A stretch of DNA of 5,079 bases from Ignavibacteriota bacterium (GCA_025357895.1 JANYLL010000203.1:1-5079); one strand, 5' to 3'. Shown: positions 1 through 5,079, counted from the stretch's first letter. Translations and numbers: made by a program. The notes: generated by a model from the sequence alone, not told the origin.

Positions 1-24
1 CAGGCATCCTTACTCTCTCAGAAA

Positions 25-2430
25 TTAATCACCATCGATCATATGCCTCTCATCTTCTGGAGTTCGCAAATGAAAAAAGCGTCGTAATGAATCCAAATTA
101 TCACCTTCTGTAGTTGTCTGAGACGAAAATCCCCCGCTTAAACTAAAGGAGACATTATTTGCTCGAATCACTCCCTTACCCAGATAAAGCAACGTGTGGG
201 TGGTGGAATCACCTCCTAAATAATTTCGCGGATAAAAAGAATAGCTTGCATTCCCACTGATCGAAAGTAGTGTTCCGATCTGAGTATTCATTGATGCCCC
301 CAGCGGACTGAATATTTTTTGGATGAGGTCATAACCGGAGCCAAAATTCAAATTTAGGATTTTTACCTTATCTTCGGTTGAAGAATCTGCATTTACCTTA
401 TGCTCAACTTTTGCTTCGAAATCATTGCCGAGACTAAATCCCATTGTTCCTGATTTCGCACCTAAGGCATAACCGCCAGCACCCAGATCATCTTCATATT
501 TACTGTAACGAATACGCTGTTGACTTACCGGATCAATATAATATTGAGCCTCCTGAGCTGAGACATCAGGAGTATAAGTAAATGAAAGTGCCGGCTGCAA
601 TGTATGGCGAATTGCCTTTATTCCAAATGCTCCTATGTTGGCAATTCCATAAACAGTAGTAGCGGCACTCACTGCGAAGTTATATCGATCAACACGATAA
701 AACCCATTACTATAGGTGTTGTCGAATGTTTGCGTGGTATCAAAACGTCCTGCATAAGAGTAAATTTTTATTCTTGGAGTCTTCGTCTTCGAGCGAAGCA
801 GCCAATCTTCTGAATAACTTATCGACGGTGTGAGAGCTATGTACCCTAATTTCGGAGATATTGAAATAGAGGGGTTGTGGGCAATAACCATTTGTTGAGT
901 ATAGATAAATCCCGTATCCCCAGGAAAACCGCTGGATGAATCTGCAGCAATTCGATGCAATGTTTTCTGATCACTTCTTGAAAAACTTCCTCCATAATTT
1001 AATTGGATAGTCTGAAGAAGATTTGCATCTTCACTTCCGGTAGGACTACCGAAGGGATAGATCGGAGAGGTACGGGAAAAATTTATTGACGGGCTTGACT
1101 CCTGGTACTCGCCTGTCCGCAGATTCTGCGAACGCTGATATGATGCGCTTAAAGAAAAACCTACATCTTCTAATGATGTACTGAACGAGGCGCGCGAATT
1201 TGCAGTCTGCTGCAAAACATCATTAATGCTCTGAGCATTATATAATGTATAGTTATCGCTCTTAAAATTAATGTCGGCTGAAAAGGTTGTTACGGGATTA
1301 ATATTCAGTGTCCCCACTCCAAATAATAACTCAAAATTAGTCTGGTAAGGATCGGCGCTGCTGTTTCGGTTCTTACTATAGCCAAGTGTTAAATTTACAG
1401 GACTATTAAATAAATACCGCTTCATATATGCAGCGGCAAAATTTAAATTGTAACCACCCTTTGTATAGAGATCTGTTTTTACCAAGGCATCAAAATAATC
1501 GTCGAAAACCTGGTAATATCCCAAATGGGTAAGTCCAAATCCTCGGTTACCCGTTGTTGAATAATTGGGTGGGATGATGCCTGTTTTCCTTCCACTTGCA
1601 TGATTAGGAAAAACGGCGAATGGAAGCCAAAAAACCGGAACATCGGCAATATAGAGAATAACAGGTGCGGCAAAGACCTGATCACCGGAAATAAGCTTCA
1701 TCCTGGGCGCTTCGAAATAATAATGGGGCGTAGGCTGCGAACACGTTGTATAACGTCCGTTCTCAACAAATAACGTTTTCGGCTCTACCTGTTTGATCTT
1801 CTCACCATAATAATAACCTCCCTGCATTGCTGTTGAGCCAAGTTGCACCGTACCTTGCTTTGTTCTTAAATTAAAAACAATTACCTCTCCTTCATAGGGA
1901 GTCGGTCCGTCCATAAGTTTCGGTGCGCCCCGTGATTTGACGCGCGATGTATCGCGGATAATTCTCCTTTGTTTTCCAAGATTAGATGCCAGAACGGAAT
2001 CAAAAGCTCCGCTTGTTGCCGTAAGTGTGTTCTTTGTAAAATCCATTACGATTCGATATGCCTCCATACTGCGAACCTGATAATCAAGCGTAGCATCACC
2101 TGTAAGGATCATCTTTTTTTTCTTGACTTCAAAGACAGATGAATCTATTGCTGTATAATACACGATCGTATCAATATCACCTCTGGCAGAATCACGGGCG
2201 ATAAACAGCGAATCGGGAAGCTCAAATCCGGGCCTCTTCACTTTTGCAGAGCGTTTTATCGTCTGGGGCTTTGTTGAATCAGAGGCCGATGGAATTTGCG
2301 ACCATGCAGAGTTGCCGAAAAAAAATATGATAAAAAAAAAGAGAATACATCGTATTCGTCCTACAGGTCTTCTAAGACCTATAGGACTAATAAGAGTATA
2401 AGATCGCTGATATGATGCTGCTTCACGCAT
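25..2430 (-). CDS. lptD: LptD-like outer-membrane LPS-assembly protein
   Basis: LptD is the outer-membrane beta-barrel that, with lipoprotein LptE, inserts lipopolysaccharide into the outer leaflet. From the ATG at 2430 the protein has 801 residues. It has a long basic n-region (1-27), a Phe/Ile-rich hydrophobic core (about 28-38) and a likely cleavage near residues 42-44 (AWS before Q45). An OstA/LptA-like beta-jellyroll spans about 90-250, with the repeated 'LTGDATLDY' and 'MEAYRI' pattern. The family-typical stretch YTTC (227-230), VPVFWLPF and SGRKTGIIPPNYSTT follows. After about residue 295 come alternating amphipathic strands of a barrel, including the conserved 'RHTLQPALSFTYTP'. I chose ATG 2430 because it overlaps the end of queC by 8 nt and places a signal peptide correctly; an upstream extension to 2517 would lie wholly inside queC. 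No good Shine-Dalgarno is visible, so translational coupling to queC is likely. Only one Cys remains in the mature protein. The C-terminus ends abruptly and may be truncated. The family call is firm; completeness is uncertain. Confidence 0.87.
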   Translation of the reverse strand: MREAASYQRSYTLISPIGLRRPVGRIRCILFFFIIFFFGNSAWSQIPSASDSTKPQTIKRSAKVKRPGFELPDSLFIARDSARGDIDTIVYYTAIDSSVFEVKKKKMILTGDATLDYQVRSMEAYRIVMDFTKNTLTATSGAFDSVLASNLGKQRRIIRDTSRVKSRGAPKLMDGPTPYEGEVIVFNLRTKQGTVQLGSTAMQGGYYYGEKIKQVEPKTLFVENGRYTTCSQPTPHYYFEAPRMKLISGDQVFAAPVILYIADVPVFWLPFAVFPNHASGRKTGIIPPNYSTTGNRGFGLTHLGYYQVFDDYFDALVKTDLYTKGGYNLNFAAAYMKRYLFNSPVNLTLGYSKNRNSSADPYQTNFELLFGVGTLNINPVTTFSADINFKSDNYTLYNAQSINDVLQQTANSRASFSTSLEDVGFSLSASYQRSQNLRTGEYQESSPSINFSRTSPIYPFGSPTGSEDANLLQTIQLNYGGSFSRSDQKTLHRIAADSSSGFPGDTGFIYTQQMVIAHNPSISISPKLGYIALTPSISYSEDWLLRSKTKTPRIKIYSYAGRFDTTQTFDNTYSNGFYRVDRYNFAVSAATTVYGIANIGAFGIKAIRHTLQPALSFTYTPDVSAQEAQYYIDPVSQQRIRYSKYEDDLGAGGYALGAKSGTMGFSLGNDFEAKVEHKVNADSSTEDKVKILNLNFGSGYDLIQKIFSPLGASMNTQIGTLLSISGNASYSFYPRNYLGGDSTTHTLLYLGKGVIRANNVSFSLSGGFSSQTTTEGDNLDSLRRFFHLRTPEDERHMIDGD
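2332..2357 (-). promoter_or_regulatory. Small hairpin plus T9 run: possible intragenic attenuator
   Basis: Immediately after the 30-bp palindrome, the transcribed strand carries GAATAC (2357-2352), a GAT loop and GTATTC (2348-2343). This is a perfect 6-bp stem, followed by TC and nine T residues (2340-2332). Stem plus U-tract has the form of an intrinsic terminator. However, the T run also encodes the Phe-rich core of the lptD signal peptide, and the stem is A/U-rich and weak. The structure is visible; a regulatory role is speculative. Confidence 0.25.
2358..2387 (-). repeat. 30-bp palindrome (REP-like) inside lptD signal-peptide coding region
   Basis: Arms 2358-2371 and 2374-2387 are 14 nt each with a 2-nt centre. 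On the transcribed strand the arms read GTCCTATAGGTCTT and AAGACCTGTAGGAC. The one mismatch (2364 against 2381) becomes a G-U pair in the mRNA, so a 13-bp stem with a 4-nt loop can form there. It encodes about residues 15-24 of the LptD-like protein, supplying two of the n-region arginines. The shape resembles dispersed intergenic palindromes, but no second copy is in this window, so its repetitive nature is inferred. Confidence 0.7.
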
Positions 2431-3103
2431 ACTTCGGGCGTTTTTTGTATGCAATGGGGTCAATCGCTCCCGCAAGTTCGAAGCCGCGAAGCCGTAGAGC
2501 ACATGAATCACAGTCACCGCATGCCTCCTCTTCAGACTTATAGCATGACCACGTTAACTCCAGAGGAGCACCCAACTCCAGTGATTTTTTCACGATCTCC
2601 GATTTCTTTAAAGATATTACCGGAGTAAAAATACGAATCGAAGTCTCTGGTTTTGTACCAAGGCCGATAACTTTTTCGAATTCATCAAAAAATATTTTTC
2701 TGCAATCCGGATAACCGGACGAATCTTCTTCTACTGCTCCGATATAAATGCGTTCAGCACGCAAGACTTCTGCCCAACCGGCAGCGATAGAAAGAAATGT
2801 ACCGTTGCGAAACGGCACATACGATGAAGGAATATCCGTCGCTGTAAGATTTGCCTGAGATACGGGAATACTATCGTCCGTTAAACTTGAACCACCGATA
2901 TTTCGGAGCACTTCGGCATCGACAACAAGACGTTTATTAATGCTAAGTTTATCGCACACGGCATGAAAGGCAGTGAGTTCGCGGTGTTCCGTTCGGTGGC
3001 GATAATTGAAATGAATCGCAGCGACGTCATCAGATTCTGCCCGGGCTATTACAGCCGTCAGAGTCGAATCCATTCCACCGGAGAGTAGTACAACCGAGAT
3101 CAT
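2423..3103 (-). CDS. queC: 7-cyano-7-deazaguanine (preQ0) synthase QueC
   Basis: QueC is a cytosolic ATP-dependent ligase that converts 7-carboxy-7-deazaguanine and ammonia to preQ0. The 226-residue protein is full length for the family. The N-terminal PP-loop SGGMDS is at residues 8-13. The VPFRNGTFLS segment (96-105) and the GAVEEDSSGYPDCR segment (122-135) fit the usual nucleotide/substrate region. The zinc site is complete: C187, C195, C198 and C201 in WSCY...CGDCDSC. The usual Tyr-Gly/Asn-Gln-Arg motif after the second strand reads YRHRTEHRE (34-42), a deviation from most homologues that I recall. The ATG at 3103 shares its A with the queD stop (TAATG), so translation is probably coupled. 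Downstream, its last 8 nt overlap the lptD start. No Shine-Dalgarno is visible. The identification is secure. Confidence 0.96.
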   Translation of the reverse strand: MISVVLLSGGMDSTLTAVIARAESDDVAAIHFNYRHRTEHRELTAFHAVCDKLSINKRLVVDAEVLRNIGGSSLTDDSIPVSQANLTATDIPSSYVPFRNGTFLSIAAGWAEVLRAERIYIGAVEEDSSGYPDCRKIFFDEFEKVIGLGTKPETSIRIFTPVISLKKSEIVKKSLELGAPLELTWSCYKSEEEACGDCDSCALRLRGFELAGAIDPIAYKKRPKYA

Positions 3104-3576
3104 TATACCAAGTGGGTTTGATGTTCAAGAATCGGAATGCTCAATGGAGAAATCCGGATCTCACCCACTACCTCCGCAGTGGTGCGCTCTGTCTCTGAAA
3201 CAGCGATCCGAAGCCCCTGAATATTTTTCATCATCATAAAATGATCTGATAAGCGCTCGAAGAACCATCTCGCTATATTTTCGGCAGTCGTTGAAAAGTC
3301 AACATACACTGCTTTTAATGCTGAGCTTTTCAAAAAATCTTTTACAAGTGTATCCGAATTATCACACAGAAAAGCATGATCGATCTCTTTTATATGAGGT
3401 TCTACAATATTGACGAGATCAAAATAATCGAGCACCATTCCATTGGTATCCGGTTCGCCACGAAGTTCAACGGTCATAGAATAGGAGTGACCATGAATAT
3501 TTTTACAACCGCCTTCATGAAAAGGCAATCTGTGCGCCATCTCCCAACGGAATGTTTTACTAATCTTTGTAAGCAT
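3103..3576 (-). CDS. queD: 6-carboxy-5,6,7,8-tetrahydropterin synthase QueD
   Basis: QueD belongs to the 6-pyruvoyl-tetrahydropterin synthase fold and turns dihydroneopterin triphosphate into 6-carboxytetrahydropterin, the committed step toward 7-deazaguanines. The zinc histidines are H15 (in AHRL), H28 and H30 (IHGH). The catalytic Cys is C24, four residues before H28 as in E. coli QueD. The Asp-His pair is D66-H67 (IDHAFL). The pterin-binding glutamate is most likely E128 in VSETERTTAE, with STTAENIA (95-102) matching the PTSE/PTAE segment. At 157 residues it is longer than the E. coli enzyme (about 120). The extra length is between D66-H67 and STTAEN and in a C-terminal tail, as in many FCB-group relatives. 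The ATG at 3576 directly abuts the queF stop; the upstream AAAGAAA is only a weak ribosome-binding candidate. QueD is preferred over eukaryotic-type PTPS because of its queC/queE/queF neighbours. Confidence 0.94.
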   Translation of the reverse strand: MLTKISKTFRWEMAHRLPFHEGGCKNIHGHSYSMTVELRGEPDTNGMVLDYFDLVNIVEPHIKEIDHAFLCDNSDTLVKDFLKSSALKAVYVDFSTTAENIARWFFERLSDHFMMMKNIQGLRIAVSETERTTAEVVGEIRISPLSIPILEHQTHLV

Positions 3577-3984
3577 TTATTTCTTTAATTGGACTACTTT
3601 AATTCGCTTACTTTGTTTCGGAATGGCATCAAATCCCTTGATAAATCCTACCTCGATAATTGAATGCAACCCTCCGCGAGTAGTGAATTCACCGCGGATA
3701 CTAAGCGAGCGCGGCTTCAGAGCCGTAACCATGTCATCTAAAATTTCATTTGTCACTGCTTCATAGAAGATGCCGCGATTGCGAAACGATAGATAATAAT
3801 ATTTCAGCGCTTTAAGCTCAATGCAGAGTTCATCAGGTACATATTCGATCGTGATCGTACCAAAATCCGGCAAACCCGTCATTGGGCATACGGAAGTAAA
3901 TTCCGGATTAACATGGATGATCGTGTAATCGCGTTCAGGATTCGGGTTCGGGAAAATATGGAGTTCAGGTTTTGTGTTGGGCAT
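3577..3984 (-). CDS. queF: NADPH-dependent 7-cyano-7-deazaguanine reductase QueF, short type
   Basis: QueF reduces the nitrile of preQ0 to the aminomethyl group of preQ1 with two NADPH, the last free-base step before tRNA insertion by Tgt. The 135-residue protein is the single-domain (Bacillus-like) type. The thioimide-forming Cys is C33 in FTSVCPMTG, the general acid is D40 (LPDF), and the substrate-binding Glu is E75 (GIFYE). Their spacing (7 and 42 residues) equals that of C55, D62 and E97 in B. subtilis QueF. The QueF NADPH motif appears as ELKALKYYYLSFRN (56-69). The residue before E75 is Tyr, where B. subtilis has His; I recall FYE as common in other bacterial QueF proteins. I chose ATG 3984, just ahead of the conserved region, and not an upstream non-ATG start that would add residues antisense to nothing conserved and overlap the previous gene. 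It lies 22 nt after the preceding stop and abuts queD. No Shine-Dalgarno is visible. Confidence 0.95.
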   Translation of the reverse strand: MPNTKPELHIFPNPNPERDYTIIHVNPEFTSVCPMTGLPDFGTITIEYVPDELCIELKALKYYYLSFRNRGIFYEAVTNEILDDMVTALKPRSLSIRGEFTTRGGLHSIIEVGFIKGFDAIPKQSKRIKVVQLKK

Positions 3985-4006
3985 GGTGTTGGTAAAGTAA
4001 GGTAAA

Positions 4007-4639
4007 TTATTTCTTCGTATGGCAGCTGCAGGCACCCGAACTTGTCGTCGTTCCATCCTCCCCAGGCGGTAAAAGTATTCGAGCCGATTCGTAAAAAACT
4101 GAGAGCAAGGAAGAGCGAACTTGGTGCTCTAACATTTTCTTTCGTTTAGCAGGAATATATCCGCGAATGATATATGTTTCCGAAGCATCGCCGATGAACA
4201 ATAACCATTGGACATATTCCTCTCCTTCAATGCTACCTGAAAGATTTATTAGATGTGCATCGAAGCCATTAATTTTAAAATTAAACGTTTCATTGAGCAT
4301 GATTCCAAGAGAATCTTTATGGGTAACGCTATCGAAGCTTTTCAAAAACATTGCGGACGCAATACCTATACCTTCTCGAACTTCCTGAGCCCTGATCGCA
4401 GTATTATATTTCCAATTTATGAATCCACCTTCACTGGTATCTTTTACAAAACCTTCAGGCGGTACGATGCTTATCTTCATCATCGTAAAATCACGATAAT
4501 GCTCAGTAAAATAATTCGTGATCTTGAAATTTTCCTGAGCAGAGACTTTGGTTATACAAAAAAAGCACACGACATGTAAGACGCATAAGACATATGAGAC
4601 GCGGTTTTTCCTGGATGCTCCTCGTAATTCGTAATTCAT
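4007..4639 (-). CDS. Secreted protein resembling the DcrB/PsbP (Mog1-like) fold
   Basis: I do not recognise a named gene. From the ATG at 4639 the protein has 210 residues. A basic n-region (R7-R13) precedes a hydrophobic core V14-I29, with a good signal peptidase I site VSA|Q at 34/35, so the mature part should act in the periplasm or beyond. The mature domain has the features I associate with the DcrB/PsbP family (DUF1795-like). These are an early 'KISIVPPEGF' (55-64), a middle beta-hairpin region with 'INGFDAHLI', then 'EEYVQWLLFIGDASETYIIRGYIP' split over 140-163, and a final helix 'EHQVRSSLLSVFY'. A low-complexity tail ends in GACSCHTKK. The start is uncertain: ATG 4639 lies in a tandem repeat, and the nearest purine-rich GAGG is about 19 nt upstream. 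A TTG at 4681 would add 14 residues and overlap queE. Its place between queE and queF suggests co-transcription, but no role in queuosine synthesis can be read from the sequence. The fold call is moderately sure; the function is unknown. Confidence 0.75.
   Translation of the reverse strand: MNYELRGASRKNRVSYVLCVLHVVCFFCITKVSAQENFKITNYFTEHYRDFTMMKISIVPPEGFVKDTSEGGFINWKYNTAIRAQEVREGIGIASAMFLKSFDSVTHKDSLGIMLNETFNFKINGFDAHLINLSGSIEGEEYVQWLLFIGDASETYIIRGYIPAKRKKMLEHQVRSSLLSVFYESARILLPPGEDGTTTSSGACSCHTKK
4565..4600 (-). repeat. Degenerate 9-bp tandem repeat encoding a signal-peptide core
   Basis: Four consecutive 9-mers read on the minus strand, the first three matching GTCTYAYRY and the fourth diverging after GTC. 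Being a multiple of three, the unit stays in frame and encodes the tripeptides VSY, VLC, VLH and VVC (residues 14-25) of the secreted protein. I recall similar GTCTTAT-type short repeats between genes in other environmental genomes, but that is memory and was not checked. Confidence 0.75.
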
Positions 4640-4650
4640 AATTCGTAATT
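4623..4650 (-). repeat. 7-bp tandem repeat (AATTACG x4) spanning a start codon
   Basis: Four contiguous heptamers on the minus strand: three are AATTACG and the second is AATTATG. The T in that variant unit creates the ATG at 4639 chosen as the start of the secreted protein. The array begins 3 nt after the queE stop codon and so fills the queE/next-gene junction. It resembles the heptameric short tandem repeats (STRR type) described in some bacterial genomes. Confidence 0.85.
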
Positions 4651-4653
4651 TTC

Positions 4654-4997
4654 TTATACTCCTCTTGCTACTTCCGGCCAAATTATCTTATGCAATTGCA
4701 CTTGAAACCGCACCGGAAGTTTATCTTCCAAAATCCATTGTGCAAGATCCGGCAGTGATATCTTGCTGCTTACCGGAGACATCAGAATTGTGCCGACTTT
4801 ATTATGCAGACGAAAAAATTCGATCTGTTCTTTAGACCAGAGATAATCCTCGCGATTCCCAATGACAAATTTTACTTCATCTGATCTTTTTAAATACGGA
4901 ATATTCGCAGTAAGATTCCGGCTCTGCATACCGGACGATGGTGTTTTTAGATCGACAATGCACTTCACTCGTGGATCGACGCGGCTAATATCTACAT
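4654..4997 (-). CDS. queE: 7-carboxy-7-deazaguanine synthase QueE, C-terminal half (5'-partial)
   Basis: QueE is a radical-SAM enzyme that contracts 6-carboxytetrahydropterin to 7-carboxy-7-deazaguanine. Only about 113 C-terminal residues are present, running from VDISRVDPRV to the natural end. Recognisable family landmarks are DIS..DPRV, the metal/substrate-region DLKTPSSGM, the DEVKFVIGNREDY strand-helix, and the terminal RFQVQLHKIIWPEVARGV. The radical-SAM cysteine cluster and N-terminal half should lie upstream and are missing. The open frame continues past 4997, but from 4998 onward the sequence is an inverted copy of this same gene. The true reading therefore stops at the codon ending at 4995/4998. 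An internal GTG at 4968 is not a real start, because conserved residues precede it. The stop at 4654 is followed within 15 nt by the next start. Identification is firm; the gene is cut by the window end or an artefact. Confidence 0.93.
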
Positions 4998-5079
4998 GTC
5001 CGGTATGCAGAGCCGGAATCTTACTGCGAATATTCCGTATTTAAAAAGATCAGATGAAGTAAAATTTGTCATTGGGAAT
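4855..5079. repeat. Perfect 82-bp inverted repeat with 61-bp spacer at the window end
   Basis: Left arm 4855-4936 and right arm 4998-5079 are exact reverse complements over 82 bases, separated by 4937-4997. The left arm is ordinary queE coding sequence that fits the family, so the right arm is the misplaced copy. The repeat runs exactly to the last base of the window. A perfect, protein-coding, contig-terminal inverted repeat is best explained as a fold-back chimera or assembly error. No transposase or terminal repeats accompany it. Confidence 0.95.
4999..5079 (+). pseudogene. Inverted duplicate of 27 queE codons (probable artefact)
   Basis: Read on the plus strand, this stretch encodes SGMQSRNLTA through VKFVIGN, the same 27 residues that queE encodes on the minus strand. 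It has no start of its own and exists only because of the inverted repeat. It should not be counted as a gene. Confidence 0.9.

Noticed and set aside
604..813. Plus-strand 69-codon open frame
   Set aside because: Antisense to the lptD barrel region, with no family resemblance and no ribosome-binding site.
1479..1685. Second minus-strand 68-codon frame inside lptD
   Set aside because: Out-of-frame shadow of a strongly recognisable LptD segment.
2431..2517. 29-residue upstream extension of LptD
   Set aside because: Lies entirely inside queC and would bury the signal peptide; ATG 2430 is the better start.
3376..3588. Plus-strand 70-codon open frame
   Set aside because: Antisense shadow of queD, whose catalytic residues are complete.
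3985..4006. GGTAAA-type short direct repeats in the gap before queF
   Set aside because: Only two imperfect copies in 22 nt, no more than expected in A/T-rich sequence.
3985..4056. 24-residue upstream extension of QueF
   Set aside because: Overlaps the previous gene, shows no conservation with QueF N-termini, and a suitable ATG exists at 3984.
4253..4579. Plus-strand 108-codon open frame
   Set aside because: Antisense to the secreted protein. The minus-strand reading has a signal peptide and a fold-like pattern; this one shows no recognisable domain.
4565..4650. CRISPR-like array
   Set aside because: Units are 7 and 9 bases with no spacers; these are simple tandem repeats.
4640..4681. TTG start for the secreted protein at 4681
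   Set aside because: Overlaps queE by 28 nt, has no ribosome-binding site, and places an extra repeat-coded stretch before the signal peptide. It cannot be excluded, but ATG 4639 is favoured.
4862..5044. Plus-strand 60-codon open frame
   Set aside because: Spans queE antisense and the fold-back junction, so it is a product of the inverted repeat.
4855..5079. Genuine regulatory hairpin, IS end or attachment site
   Set aside because: The arms are perfect copies of conserved coding sequence and terminate at the window edge, with no transposase or integrase nearby, which fits an artefact better.

Overview
The window is a compact, fully minus-strand stretch from a Gram-negative (diderm) bacterium. 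It carries most of a 7-deazaguanine (queuosine precursor) operon, followed by an outer-membrane LPS-assembly gene. The LptD homologue has the divergent sequence style I associate with the Bacteroidota/Chlorobiota (FCB) group. The QueC belongs to a subfamily common there, most gene starts lack a clear Shine-Dalgarno sequence, and base composition leans to A+T. I infer an FCB-type organism, perhaps an Ignavibacteria- or Kapabacteria-like lineage known from metagenomes; the genus is not determinable.

In transcription order (right to left) the layout is: 3' half of queE (4654-4997, cut off upstream); a secreted protein of DcrB/PsbP-like appearance (4007-4639); queF (3577-3984); queD (3103-3576); queC (2423-3103); and an lptD-like gene (25-2430). 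Spacing is very tight: 22 nt before queF, queF and queD abut, queD/queC share one base (TAATG), and queC/lptD overlap by 8 nt. There is no gene-free stretch of 300 bases, and I see no RNA gene, mobile element, CRISPR array or independent promoter.

QueD makes 6-carboxytetrahydropterin, QueE converts it to 7-carboxy-7-deazaguanine, QueC makes preQ0, and QueF reduces preQ0 to preQ1, the base inserted into tRNA on the way to queuosine. GTP cyclohydrolase (FolE) and the later steps (Tgt, QueA, QueG/H) are not in the window. The two non-queuosine genes both encode exported proteins.

The unusual material is mostly not in the enzymes. (1) The last 82 bases (4998-5079) are a perfect inverted copy of 4855-4936 inside queE, most simply a chimeric fold-back at a contig end. 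(2) The start codon and signal-peptide core of the DcrB-like protein are written in two families of short tandem repeats, a 7-mer and a 9-mer. (3) The signal-peptide n-region of the LptD homologue contains a 30-bp palindrome, followed by a second small hairpin and a T9 run, a terminator-like arrangement inside a coding sequence. (4) The LptD homologue stops 25 bases from the window edge, apparently short of the family's usual C-terminus. I found no convincing evidence of a wholly new multi-gene system; points 2 and 3 deserve the closest look.
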